Positions 36,505 through 45,057 of a stretch of 64,000 nt of DNA are shown here, in pieces. The DNA is from Paraburkholderia humisilvae (GTDB lineage: Bacteria; Pseudomonadota; Gammaproteobacteria; Burkholderiales; Burkholderiaceae), in assembly GCF_902859855.1 (NCBI RefSeq), contig NZ_CADIKH010000001.1:124001-188000 (forward strand), written 5' to 3'. Each line of letters opens with the position of its first letter. The stretch's first letter is position 1. The position numbers and the translations under genes were made by a program. Under the pieces are notes generated by a model. That model was not told the DNA's origin. It did no database searches and saw only the letters and a list, made by a program, of their open reading frames with translations.

Positions 36505-37884
36505 ATGGCCATACCTGTCGAGAAAGTCACGCCCTACGACGAATTCAACTTCGCGGTTCCGGAGAACGAGTTTCCGAAGTCCGGCATTTCGGCCCGCGCA
36601 GCCGCGGCGCTGGTCGTCAGCGAAGAATGGACCGACGCCAATCCGATGCTCAACATGTCGTCGTTCGTGACGACCTTTGCGGAGCCGGAAGCGGTCGAGG
36701 TCGCCAAGCGCAACATGTACAAGAACTACATCGACCATGACATGTATCCGCAGGCGTTCGCGATGGAAACGCGCATGGTCAAGTGGCTGCATCAGTTGTG
36801 GAATGGCCCGAAAGGGGTCGAGCCGTATGGCACGGCCACAATCGGCTCGTCGGAAGCCTGCATGCTCGCCGGGCTCGCGCACAAGTGGAACTGGCGGCAG
36901 GCGCGCGAGAAGGCGGGCAAGGACGCGACCCGGCCGAACATGGTGACGGGTGGCAACGTGCAGGTCGTATGGAAGAAGTTCCTGCGCTATTTCGACGTCG
37001 AGCCGCGCATCGTGCCGCTCAAGCCGGGCAACTACCGCCTCACTGCGGAGCGTCTCGAGCAGTACGTCGACGAGAACACGATCGCCGTGGTGGCAATCGC
37101 CGGGCAGACCTTCACAGGCGAAGACGACGACATCCAGGAAATCCACGACTGGCTCGACGCCTACGAAAAGAAGACCGGCATCTCGATTCCGATGCATATC
37201 GACGGCGCATCGGGCGGCTTCGTGAACCCGTTCCTCTACCCCGACTACAAGTGGGACTTCCGGCTACCGCGCGTGCAGTCGATCAACGCGTCGGGGCACA
37301 AGTTCGGGCTCACGCCGCCGGGGCTCGGCTGGGTCGTGTTCCGCGAGCGCAAGGTGTTCAACGAGGATCTGATCTTCTATGTGAACTACCTCGGCGGCGA
37401 AATGCCGACGGCGACGCTCAACTTCAGCCGCAACGCCGCGCCGATCGCCGTCCAGTATTACCAGTTCCTGCGCCTTGGTTTCGACGGCTACAAGCGCGGG
37501 ATGACGCACACGCTCGCGAACGCCGTGGCCCTGCGCGACGAACTCGTGAAGAGCGGCTACTTCACGATTATGAACGAGACGCAGCGCATACCGGTGGTTG
37601 CGGTCACGCTAGATCCGAAGGTCAAGAAGTTCAACGAGTTCGACGTATCGAACAAGGTGCGCGAAAAGGGCTGGGTGCTCTCGGCGTATTCGATGCCGCC
37701 CGATGCGCAGGAGGTCAGGAGTCTGCGGGTGGTGGTGCGGCCGCACATCAACCACAACGTGGCGATGATCCTCGCACGCGATATCGTCAGCGCGTGCAAG
37801 TATCTCGACGAGCACGGCGGCAGCGCGACGGCGCCTGAACTGCACGGACACTCCGACGCGAAGAGTACGGCGGCGAAGTGCTAG
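36505..37884 (+). CDS. gadB: Glutamate decarboxylase
   Basis: A 459-residue PLP enzyme (group II decarboxylase) that converts glutamate to GABA and CO2, consuming a proton. ATG 36505 follows AGGAG with 7-base spacing. Visible motifs include PMLNMSSFVTTF, GTATIGSSEACMLAGLA, HIDGASGGFVNPFLYPD (cofactor Asp) and SINASGHKFGL with the PLP lysine at 266. Length and motifs match E. coli GadA/B. Together with the upstream AspT-family antiporter it forms an acid-resistance pair. Confidence 0.95.
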   Translation: MAIPVEKVTPYDEFNFAVPENEFPKSGISARAAAALVVSEEWTDANPMLNMSSFVTTFAEPEAVEVAKRNMYKNYIDHDMYPQAFAMETRMVKWLHQLWNGPKGVEPYGTATIGSSEACMLAGLAHKWNWRQAREKAGKDATRPNMVTGGNVQVVWKKFLRYFDVEPRIVPLKPGNYRLTAERLEQYVDENTIAVVAIAGQTFTGEDDDIQEIHDWLDAYEKKTGISIPMHIDGASGGFVNPFLYPDYKWDFRLPRVQSINASGHKFGLTPPGLGWVVFRERKVFNEDLIFYVNYLGGEMPTATLNFSRNAAPIAVQYYQFLRLGFDGYKRGMTHTLANAVALRDELVKSGYFTIMNETQRIPVVAVTLDPKVKKFNEFDVSNKVREKGWVLSAYSMPPDAQEVRSLRVVVRPHINHNVAMILARDIVSACKYLDEHGGSATAPELHGHSDAKSTAAKC

Positions 37885-38238
37885 AGAGCGATGTGAACGC
37901 ATCGAGGGCGCGCCGTCGCGTTGCAAACACATTGCCGTCGCCGTGGCTCCGGAACGGCCTGTAGTCGGCTCGGTACACGCTGAAATTGCTGCTGCCTTCA
38001 AGGGCCTGACGATAGGCGATCTTGTCCAGGTTGAAGTACTACCCATACTTCGGCGCGTCGACGATGTTCCGCGAATCGTGGTTGAGAACGAGGCCGACGC
38101 CGCCGGCCTTGAACCCTGTCAACCAGAGAACGCGGTATGCCTCGATCGCCGACCGCCCGCCGCACCTGACGTGGACGAACCGCCGCCCCTCGCAACCGGA
38201 ATTTCCCGGTGTCAGCCCGGTTGTCCCGTTGGCGATGC
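37885..38238. other. Intergenic region with possible coding remnant
   Basis: About 350 bp. On the minus strand one frame reads AYRVLWLTGFKAGGVGLVLN, then DSRNIVDAPKYG, a TAG stop, and YFNLDKIAYRQALEG in the same frame (around 38000-38140). This looks like decayed coding sequence of unknown origin. No intact gene is seen. Confidence 0.3.
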
Positions 38239-38529
38239 TCAGAGATTGCTATCGCTTGCTGCAAGACCTCGACGCAGCAACTCGTCCAGCAAGCCGGTCA
38301 TCCCATCCGGGTGAGTCGCCGCGCGTTCCTTCAGTACGCTTAGCAACTCGCTATTGAGCTTGCACGCAAACGGCACGAGCCCTTTCGCCTGATCCAGCTT
38401 TCGCTGCTCGCGCCGGTCCAGCTGCGTTTCAGCCACGCCTTTGCCGAAGCGCTCGGAGCGCGTCTGCTTCATCGAGTGGGATAACTTGAGCGCTTTGTTC
38501 TTTTCAAGGTCGGTCTTTTTCATTGCCAT
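38239..38529 (-). CDS. Small highly charged protein, 96 aa
   Basis: Starts MAMKKTDLEKNKALKLSHSM at ATG 38529, with GAGGGG about 9 bases upstream. The first ~50 residues are rich in Lys, Arg and Glu (TRSERFGKG, LDRREQRKLDQAKG). The C-terminal half (FACKLNSELLSVLKERAATH then TGLLDELLRRGL) has a ribbon-helix-helix-like pattern. It may bind nucleic acid; there is no toxin partner next to it. Function is unknown. Confidence 0.65.
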   Translation of the reverse strand: MAMKKTDLEKNKALKLSHSMKQTRSERFGKGVAETQLDRREQRKLDQAKGLVPFACKLNSELLSVLKERAATHPDGMTGLLDELLRRGLAASDSNL

Positions 38530-38631
38530 GTAATAGTGCCCCTCAGTCGTAAACGGTGGCGCGTATTGTACGCAGTGCGTGCCGATTTCGAAATGCGCGC
38601 CGAACGCCCGTACACTAACGCTTTCGGATGA

Positions 38632-39927
38632 ATGTCCGCTACGCGAGGCCCGCGCATGCCGACGATGGCCCTGATTGTCTTAACGGTCGTGGTGACGCTG
38701 GTCGTCGTGCTGCTGATCGCAAACCTGACGAGCGGCGAAAAGAAGATCGAGCACAAGATCGAACGGTTGTACCCAAGTGACAGTCCGCAGTTCATCCGCT
38801 CGATGGGGCTGCTGCTCGGGCCGCCCGTCGTCGGCGGCAACCGCTTCGAGGTGCTCGTGAACGGCGACCAGATTTTTCCGTCCATGCTGGAGGGAATCCG
38901 CTCTGCGCGGCATACGATCACCTTCGAAACCTTCATTTACTGGTCGGGCGCGATCGGCGAGGAAATCGCGCGTGCGCTGTCCGACAAGGCGCGTGCGGGA
39001 ATCGGGGTGCACGTGCTGCTCGACTGGGTCGGCTCGTCGAAGATGGACAAGCGCTATCTGCGGATGCTGCGCGACGCGGGTGCGGAAGTCATCCAGTATC
39101 ACAAGCCGCACTGGACGGGTCTTGGCCGCTTGAATGACCGCACGCACCGCAAGCTGCTCGTGATCGACGGCCGCATCGGCTTCACCGGCGGCGTGGGTAT
39201 CGCCGACGAATGGACCGGGCACGCGCAGAACGAGAAGCACTGGCGCGACACGCACTTTCGCATCGAAGGCCCGGCGGTCGGACAGATGCAGGCCGTCTTC
39301 ATGGACAACTGGGTCAAGGCGACCGGAAATGTGCTGCACGGCCCGCAATACTTTCCGGAAATCGACGCTGCGGGCGACGGCCTCGCGCACATGTTCAGCA
39401 GTTCGCCCTCAGGCGGCAGCGACGACATGCAACTGATGTACCTCATGGCAATCACCGCCGCGACGCATTCCATCCACTTGTCGAGCGCGTACTTCGTGCC
39501 GGACAAGCTGACGATCAACGCGATCGTCGAGGCCGCGAAGCGCGGCGTGAAGGTGCGCATCATCACGCCCGGCAAGCGCATCGACACCCACACGGTGCGG
39601 GAGGCGTCGCGCGCGTGCTGGGGCGACTTGCTCGCGGCGGGCGTTGAGATGTACGAGTACCAGCCGACGATGTTCCATTGCAAGCTGATTATTGTTGACG
39701 AGTATCTCGCGTCGGTCGGCTCAACGAACTTCGACAGCCGCTCGTTCAAGCTCAACGACGAGGCCAACCTCAATATCTACGACCGCGGTTTCGCGCGCCA
39801 GCAGACGGCGATTTTCGACGGCGACGTCGCCCGCGCGAAACGCATCACGCTTGACGACTGGCGCCGCCGTCCACTCCTCGAAAAGCTGCTGGAGCGCGCT
39901 GTCGCGTTGCTCGATTCGCAGCTTTGA
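38632..39927 (+). CDS. cls: Cardiolipin synthase (phospholipase D superfamily)
   Basis: A 431-residue membrane enzyme that makes cardiolipin from phosphatidylglycerol. One N-terminal transmembrane helix (ALIVLTVVVTLVVVLLIANL) is followed by two HKD catalytic motifs: HRKLLVIDGRIGFTGG near residue 168 and HCKLIIVDEYLASVGSTN near 346. A transmembrane-proximal FETFIYWSGAIGEEIA is typical of the family. The start could be ATG 38632, 38656 or 38665; the first gives the longest cytoplasmic tip. Confidence 0.9.
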   Translation: MSATRGPRMPTMALIVLTVVVTLVVVLLIANLTSGEKKIEHKIERLYPSDSPQFIRSMGLLLGPPVVGGNRFEVLVNGDQIFPSMLEGIRSARHTITFETFIYWSGAIGEEIARALSDKARAGIGVHVLLDWVGSSKMDKRYLRMLRDAGAEVIQYHKPHWTGLGRLNDRTHRKLLVIDGRIGFTGGVGIADEWTGHAQNEKHWRDTHFRIEGPAVGQMQAVFMDNWVKATGNVLHGPQYFPEIDAAGDGLAHMFSSSPSGGSDDMQLMYLMAITAATHSIHLSSAYFVPDKLTINAIVEAAKRGVKVRIITPGKRIDTHTVREASRACWGDLLAAGVEMYEYQPTMFHCKLIIVDEYLASVGSTNFDSRSFKLNDEANLNIYDRGFARQQTAIFDGDVARAKRITLDDWRRRPLLEKLLERAVALLDSQL

Positions 39928-39932
39928 CGTTT

Positions 39933-39956
39933 GGGTAGCCCGGAGCGCTGCTACCC
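39933..39956. terminator. Hairpin between convergent cls and LysR genes
   Basis: GGGTAGC (39933-39939) pairs perfectly with GCTACCC (39950-39956) across a 10-base loop, 6 bp after the cls stop. No T-run follows on either strand, so termination efficiency is doubtful. Confidence 0.35.
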
Positions 39957-39994
39957 GCCAAGGCGGACCTGCAACGGCCCTTCCCATCCTCACG

Positions 39995-40918
39995 TCAGGC
40001 GAGCACCGAGAGCCGCGACGGTGCGATCGCAGTGTCATGCGACAGCGATTCGCGGATGTAGCGCGCGAATTCCAGCGCCGCCGGCTGCACCGTCGAGGGC
40101 AATCGAAGGCAAATCGCGAACGGCGGCAGTGCAGGCAAGCCAGCTGCACGAGGCACCATCGCTTCCAGATCGGGCGGCACCGTCGAGACGAGCCAGGTCG
40201 TGACCGCGAGACCCGCGCGCACCGTTGCGGCTGTCGCCTCGATGTTTCCACTCTCGAACACCGTGCGCCACGGAATGTTCCCGTCCGCAAGCGCGCCAAG
40301 CACGACCGGACGGAACGCGCAGCGTTCGTCCACCATCGACAGCGGCAACGGCCGCTTCTCCCATGCATCGCTACCGCGACCCGTCACCCACACCAGCGGC
40401 TCAATGCGGATCACTTCCCCTTCGGCCTCACTGGCAAGGCATTCGACCAACGACATGTCCACGCGTCCGTTATCAACCGCTTCGCAGAGTTCCAGCGACG
40501 CCGCGCACTCGAGCGAAATCTCCACGTGCGGATGCGCTTCGGCGAATGCTTTCATCGCGGACGCGAGCGGTGTCACGAGATCGTAGGGCACACCAACACG
40601 CAGGCTACCGCGCAGCGACTCAGCGGTCATGTCGGCCCAGATTTCGTCGTTCAGTCGCAGCATCTGTCGCGCCTTGACGAGCAGCTGCTCGCCGTGGCGC
40701 GACAGCTCCAGCTTGCGCGCCTTGCGCACAAACAGCAGACAGTCCAGGCGATCTTCGAGGCGCTTGATCTGCTGGCTCGCGGCACCTTGCGTCATGTGCA
40801 GCAGATTCGCGGCGACCGTCACGCTGCCGCTCTCCGCGACGGTGACAAAGGTGCGGATCAGATCGAGGTCGAGATTACGGATCGTTGACACATTAGGTCG
40901 CTTAATGAGTTTCATCAA
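39995..40918 (-). CDS. LysR-family transcriptional regulator
   Basis: A 307-residue regulator. The winged HTH at about residues 17-75 reads DLIRTFVTVAESGSVTVAA, then MTQGAASQQIKRLEDRL; the effector domain follows. It is divergent from the LysE-family exporter gene 70 bp away and most likely controls it in response to an amino acid or related compound. The ligand is unknown. Confidence 0.9.
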   Translation of the reverse strand: MMKLIKRPNVSTIRNLDLDLIRTFVTVAESGSVTVAANLLHMTQGAASQQIKRLEDRLDCLLFVRKARKLELSRHGEQLLVKARQMLRLNDEIWADMTAESLRGSLRVGVPYDLVTPLASAMKAFAEAHPHVEISLECAASLELCEAVDNGRVDMSLVECLASEAEGEVIRIEPLVWVTGRGSDAWEKRPLPLSMVDERCAFRPVVLGALADGNIPWRTVFESGNIEATAATVRAGLAVTTWLVSTVPPDLEAMVPRAAGLPALPPFAICLRLPSTVQPAALEFARYIRESLSHDTAIAPSRLSVLA

Positions 40919-40987
40919 TATTATTGCCTTTTCTGATGCAGAGGCAGTCCGTACAGTGCAAGGGCACCATCATTTGGACGTGTACCG

Positions 40988-41578
40988 ATGAACTCGATCC
41001 GGCCGCTTTTTCTGTTCGTCGCTGTCGCGACCCTCACGCCTGGCGGCGCCACCATGCTCGCGACCGCGTCTGGCGGGCGCTTCGGCTTTGCGCGTTCGAT
41101 TCCGCTGATGCTCGGCATCGCGCTCGCGCTCGCCTCGCTCGCTGCCGTTGCTGCGCTGGGGTTGGGTAGGCTACTGCTGGCGATGCCCATACTGCGGACG
41201 ACCGTACGAGCACTCGGTTCCGCGTATCTGCTGTGGCTCGCATCGCGTATTGCGCGTAGTGGTCCGCCAAACGCCGGCGACGGCCCCGCGCGGCCAGTCA
41301 CACTGGTGGGCGCTTTCCTGCTTCTATGGCTCAATCCGAAAAGCTGGGCGATGACGGTGGGCGCCGCGGCTTCCTTTGCCCTGCTCGCTAGCAGCCCGAA
41401 CCGGCTCGCGCTGCTGCTCGGCACAGCGTTTGGTCTGGCCGCATGCATCTCGCTCGCACTGTGGTGCGCGCTGGGCATTCTGCTCGCACGTCTTCTCTAC
41501 ACACCGCTTCATTGGCGCATCCTCAATCTTGCGATGGGTGCGCTGCTCGCCGCATCCATCATTCCGACCTGGAGGTAA
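40988..41578 (+). CDS. LysE/RhtB-family amino acid exporter
   Basis: A 196-residue protein with about five to six membrane helices. The family hallmarks are present: an N-terminal TPGGATMLATASGGRFGF segment, the LGSAYLLWLASRI helix and the LLWLNPKSWAMTVGAAASF motif, which corresponds to the conserved NPK of LysE/RhtB members. It should export a small amino acid or derivative across the inner membrane. It is transcribed divergently from the adjacent LysR gene. Confidence 0.9.
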   Translation: MNSIRPLFLFVAVATLTPGGATMLATASGGRFGFARSIPLMLGIALALASLAAVAALGLGRLLLAMPILRTTVRALGSAYLLWLASRIARSGPPNAGDGPARPVTLVGAFLLLWLNPKSWAMTVGAAASFALLASSPNRLALLLGTAFGLAACISLALWCALGILLARLLYTPLHWRILNLAMGALLAASIIPTWR

Positions 41579-41668
41579 TCGTGTCAGCCCGTCCACTTGC
41601 CGTATCAGGTTGTGTGTGCCCGCATGCAGAGAGATTTACTCGCCCGTAGAAGCCAGCCTTGGCGATCT

Positions 41669-41683
41669 ATTCTTTTGAAGAAT
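41669..41683. promoter_or_regulatory. LysR-type palindrome in a duplicated promoter upstream of the OYE gene
   Basis: ATTCTTTTGAAGAAT has 6-bp arms, with T-N11-A spacing inside. It aligns with the palindrome at 44982-44996 upstream of the SDR gene, and in both places exactly 86 bp separate it from the downstream ATG of the SDR (or SDR fragment). It is probably bound by the LysR encoded at 45058. Confidence 0.6.
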
Positions 41684-41769
41684 CAATCTTATGAAAGTAC
41701 TGCTTATTATCATTTCGGTGAACGGCAGTTACCCTGTCTCTATCGCTCATCAGTAGACAAAGGCTTTCC

Positions 41770-41877
41770 ATGTCCACTCTCGCAGGCATCGGCGCCGTCA
41801 TGAGTGGCGGGACAACCGGCACTCGGAATCCAGAAAACGTAGACGGCACCAGCACGCGTCGCACGGAGTTGTTATGA
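41770..41877 (+). pseudogene. Decayed N-terminal fragment of an SDR, now a 35-codon upstream ORF
   Basis: The frame MSTLAGIGAVMSGGTTG is homologous to MSSLAGKTAVISGGTTG, the start of the SDR at 44155-44895, and the sequence upstream aligns through the promoter. After the glycine loop the match ends and 18 unrelated codons follow. The stop overlaps the OYE start (ATGA), so the fragment may still act as a translationally coupled leader. It implies an ancient duplication followed by replacement of the SDR body. Confidence 0.7.
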
Positions 41878-42974
41878 GTCACCCCATGCTGTTCACGCCG
41901 ACACAAGTCGGCAACCTAAAATTAGCCAATCGTATTGTGATCGCTCCGATGGCCCAGTACTCGGCCGAAGACGGGCAGATGAGCGATTGGCACCTGATTC
42001 ACCTCGGCCAACTGGCGGTTTCGGGCGCGGCCGCGCTAACCATTGAAGGGACGGCTGTCACCCCCGACGGACGCACCAGTTATGGCGACGTGGGGCTCTA
42101 TTCGGATCAGTGCGAGGTCTCGATCGCGCGAGTGCTGCGCGGCGTTCGGCGGTGGTCCGACATTCCGGTTGGAATCCAGCTCAACCATGCGGGCCGAAAA
42201 GCGTCCCGGCAGAAGTTATGGGAGGGCGGTGCTCAGATTCCGCCCGGTCACGCAAACGGGTGGAGCACGGTGGGTCCCTCCCCGGTCGCTTTTGCGGCCA
42301 GCGAGACGCCGCCCACCGCCCTCAATCGCGATGGTCTGGCAGCGATCCGCGACGCCTTTGCGACCGCAGCGCGACGTGCCTCGACGCTTGGACTGGACTT
42401 CATTCAGATTCTTGGCGCGCATGGCTATCTGCTCCATCAGTTCCTCTCGCCCCTCTCAAACCGCAGGGACGACGAGTACGGCGGCTCGGTGGAAAACCGC
42501 ATGCGCTTTCCGCTCGAGGTTTTTGACGCCGTGCGAGACGCATTTGCGCACGATCGCCCAGTTACGATGCGGGTGTCCGCGACGGACTGGATGGAAGATG
42601 GGTGGTCCATTCAGGACACGATCACATTTGTCCAGGCACTGGAGGCTAGAGGCTGCGCCGCGATCAATGTCTCAAGCGGCGGTTCTAGTGCGGCCCAGCA
42701 AATTCCGCTCGGGCCCAGTTACCAGGTTCCCTTTGCGAGGGCGGTGAAAGAGGCAACCACCCTCCCGGTCATCGCCGTCGGCCTGATCACCGAATTCGAG
42801 CAAGCCGAATCCATTCTCAGCACGGGAGACGCCGACCTGATCGCGCTCGCCCGCGCCGTGCTATTCGACCCTCGTTGGCCCTGGCACGCTGCCGCCCACT
42901 TCGGCGCCCAAGTCAGCGCGCCAGACCAGTATCGTCGCGCCCAACCCGGTCGGCTGCAAAGGCTGTTCATTTAA
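41874..42974 (+). CDS. Old-yellow-enzyme-type NADH:flavin oxidoreductase (YqjM-like)
   Basis: A 366-residue FMN-dependent ene-reductase family protein. Family residues are clear: NRIVIAPMAQYSAEDG, the GIQLNHAGRKAS segment (FMN and substrate His), AHGYLLHQFLSPLSNRRDDEYGGS near 182-205, and a late ALARAVLFDPRW. Such enzymes reduce alpha,beta-unsaturated carbonyls or nitro compounds. It starts inside the stop of the SDR fragment and is followed by a cupin gene 24 bp later, so the two probably form an operon. The palindrome at 41669 suggests LysR control. Confidence 0.93.
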   Translation: MSHPMLFTPTQVGNLKLANRIVIAPMAQYSAEDGQMSDWHLIHLGQLAVSGAAALTIEGTAVTPDGRTSYGDVGLYSDQCEVSIARVLRGVRRWSDIPVGIQLNHAGRKASRQKLWEGGAQIPPGHANGWSTVGPSPVAFAASETPPTALNRDGLAAIRDAFATAARRASTLGLDFIQILGAHGYLLHQFLSPLSNRRDDEYGGSVENRMRFPLEVFDAVRDAFAHDRPVTMRVSATDWMEDGWSIQDTITFVQALEARGCAAINVSSGGSSAAQQIPLGPSYQVPFARAVKEATTLPVIAVGLITEFEQAESILSTGDADLIALARAVLFDPRWPWHAAAHFGAQVSAPDQYRRAQPGRLQRLFI

Positions 42975-42998
42975 ATCCGTCCTGTCGCTCAGATAACC

Positions 42999-43382
42999 AT
43001 GCGAATCCATCCGTTTGCCGAATCGTTCGACCTCGAAGCCGCGTTCGGCGACGTGGTCGAATATTGGTCGCCGAAAGTCGTCGCGCGCGTCAACGATCAA
43101 TACGTGAAAATTGCGAAAGTGCACGGACAGCTTGTGTGGCACGACCATGCACAGGAAGACGAACTATTCTTTGTCGTGCGCGGCCATCTGAAAATCGAAT
43201 ACGAAGGCGGGCGTATCGTCGAGCTACCTGCGGGTTCGATGCACGTGGTGCCAAGAGGGACGTTGCACAATCCGGTTGCGGAACGCGAATGCTGGATCGT
43301 GCTGATCGAGCCCGTGCAGACGAAGCACACGGGCGATGTCGAGTCGCCGTTGACGCGGACGATCGACGAGCAGCTCCGCTGA
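42999..43382 (+). CDS. Single-domain cupin protein
   Basis: A 127-residue conserved-barrel protein. WHDHAQEDELFFVVRGHLKI (residues ~47-66) contains the metal-binding HxH and Glu of cupin motif 1, and PRGTLHNPVAE gives the His of motif 2. A metal-dependent enzyme or sensor role is likely; the substrate is unknown. It lies 24 bp after the flavin oxidoreductase gene. Confidence 0.85.
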   Translation: MRIHPFAESFDLEAAFGDVVEYWSPKVVARVNDQYVKIAKVHGQLVWHDHAQEDELFFVVRGHLKIEYEGGRIVELPAGSMHVVPRGTLHNPVAERECWIVLIEPVQTKHTGDVESPLTRTIDEQLR

Positions 43383-43514
43383 TCACGCTGAGTCCATCTC
43401 TCCGCGCAACGATGAATTCCCGCTGATTTCGGGAGCCCAGCCATTGGACAGGCCGCGACGAGGATGCACGCCGCGCCGGTGACGATGGCTATACCCCCCT
43501 CCCCGCTACTTCGA

Positions 43515-44108
43515 TTAGTCGAACCTGGCCAGGTCCTGGAAAATAAGTTGGGCCCACGTATTGCCTCGTGCCTGGACGAGCAGACCGCCCTCGCCGATCT
43601 TCCCCAGTTCGATCGGCGCGAAGCCGAGCTGGTCGACAAGCGCCGCCACCGAGGCGCTCGCCGCATCGTCGTCACTGGAGACGAACACGACCCGCCGGCC
43701 TCCACCCGGTGTCTTCGGCCCTTGCGCCAAGGTGGCCGCTGCGAGGTGATTGAATGCCTTCACCACCTTCGCACCCGGAAATGCGTTGGCCACGACGGCG
43801 CTCGAGGGCAACCCGTCCAGCGCCTCCGGAGGCACGCCGAACGCATTGGTGGCGTCGACTACGATCTTCCCTTGCCAGTCTTCGGCGGCCCGCCCGATGT
43901 CACGATGCGCGGCGAATGGGACCGCGAGGATCACCACATCGGCCTTGACCGCATCCTCAATCCGCTGGGGGACGAGCGATGGGCCGATCTGCGCCGCGAT
44001 CGCCTCCAGCGGGCGCCTGCCGGCCACCGCTACTTCGATATCCTGACCAGCGAATGCGGAGGCGATGGCCGTGCCGATCTTGCCAAGCCCGATGATTGCG
44101 TAGCTCAT
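43515..44108 (-). CDS. NADP-binding F420-type reductase (NADPH-dependent F420 reductase family)
   Basis: A 197-residue protein. ATG 44108 follows AAGGGG with 8-base spacing. The dinucleotide fold is obvious from YAIIGLGKIGTAIASAF, then VAGRRP near 30 for the NADP phosphate. The family's DATNAFG and VVKAFNHL motifs follow. Bacterial members without F420 usually act as generic oxidoreductases; the substrate is unknown. It lies 46 bp downstream of the SDR on the same strand and is probably in its operon. Confidence 0.88.
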   Translation of the reverse strand: MSYAIIGLGKIGTAIASAFAGQDIEVAVAGRRPLEAIAAQIGPSLVPQRIEDAVKADVVILAVPFAAHRDIGRAAEDWQGKIVVDATNAFGVPPEALDGLPSSAVVANAFPGAKVVKAFNHLAAATLAQGPKTPGGGRRVVFVSSDDDAASASVAALVDQLGFAPIELGKIGEGGLLVQARGNTWAQLIFQDLARFD

Positions 44109-44154
44109 TGAAATCCCCTTTGTATCGAGAGGCCGTGTCTGAGACCTGCCGGTT

Positions 44155-44895
44155 TCAGACCTGGCCGATGCCACCGTCGGCCATCAGATCCGCACCCGTC
44201 ACGTACGAACTCTCGTCGGACGCGAGGAAGAGCGCCGCGCTGGCAATCTCCCCGGCGCGAGCAAGTCGACCGAGCGGCACCATGCTTTGGTACATGTTTA
44301 CCAGTTCATCGCGTGTCGCCGACTGCGAGTCGAGAATGGGCGTGTCGGTGACGCCGGGGCTTAGCATGTTGACGCGAATGCCGCGATCCTTGAATTCCGC
44401 GGCCCAGGTGCGGGCATAGGAACGCAAAGCCGCCTTGGTCGCCGCGTAGGCGGTGTGGCCGGGAATGCCCATCACGTGCATGGCCGACGAAACCAGAATG
44501 ATTGAGCCTTGGCCTTTCATCATCGGCAGCAGCTTCTGCACGAGGAAGACGGGGCCGCGGGCCATGAGATTGAATGCCTTATCGAAATGCGCAGGGGTGA
44601 GCGTGTCGATCGAGGCCTGCTCCGTATAGCCCGCGTTCGACACGACGATGTCGACGACGCCCTTTTCGGCCCTTACCGCCGCGGCGACACGGTCGAGGTC
44701 GTCGAGCTTCGCGGCGTCGGCCTGAATGGCGGTGACGGTGCGTCCGATCCGTTCAGCGGCCTCGTACAGCTGGGCTTTCCGACGGCCAAAGATGAACACA
44801 TGTGCGCCTTCGGTGACAAACCGCTGCGCAATAGCGAGACCGATACCGGTCGTTCCGCCGCTAATGACGGCGGTCTTGCCTGCAAGAGATGACAT
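44155..44895 (-). CDS. Short-chain dehydrogenase/reductase
   Basis: A 246-residue NAD(P)-dependent oxidoreductase. The glycine motif SGGTTGIG lies at residues 12-18, VSNAGY at 85-90, the catalytic Ser in LVSSAMH near 136, and Tyr150/Lys154 in TAYAATKAALRSYA. FIFGRRK near 35-41 suggests NADP. ATG 44895 is chosen over upstream options because it aligns with family N termini and with the duplicated fragment at 41770. It is divergent from a LysR gene, with the 44982 palindrome between. Confidence 0.93.
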   Translation of the reverse strand: MSSLAGKTAVISGGTTGIGLAIAQRFVTEGAHVFIFGRRKAQLYEAAERIGRTVTAIQADAAKLDDLDRVAAAVRAEKGVVDIVVSNAGYTEQASIDTLTPAHFDKAFNLMARGPVFLVQKLLPMMKGQGSIILVSSAMHVMGIPGHTAYAATKAALRSYARTWAAEFKDRGIRVNMLSPGVTDTPILDSQSATRDELVNMYQSMVPLGRLARAGEIASAALFLASDESSYVTGADLMADGGIGQV

Positions 44896-44981
44896 TGAAA
44901 CCTTCTGTCTGTTCGTGAGTGACAGAAGGATCGTAATTGCCCGCGCCGGCAATGATAATCAGGGTAATTTTCATAAGATCT

Positions 44982-44996
44982 ATTCTTCGATAGAAT
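44982..44996. promoter_or_regulatory. LysR-type operator between SDR and LysR genes
   Basis: ATTCTTCGATAGAAT has arms ATTCT/AGAAT and the T-N11-A form. It lies 86 bp before the SDR ATG and about 60 bp before the LysR start, as expected for a shared autoregulatory site. A second copy with identical spacing lies upstream of the OYE gene. Confidence 0.65.
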
Positions 44997-45057
44997 TAAT
45001 TGGACGCTAGTGACAATCATGCAATTTCGCCAATGATTGACCCAACCAGGGACGGTA

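Noticed and set aside
36783..37838. Plus-strand 351-codon open frame
   Set aside because: Out-of-frame overlap with gadB; no domain and Arg-rich.
42861..43148. Minus-strand frames overlapping the cupin gene start
   Set aside because: Antisense to the OYE and cupin genes, both with strong family motifs.
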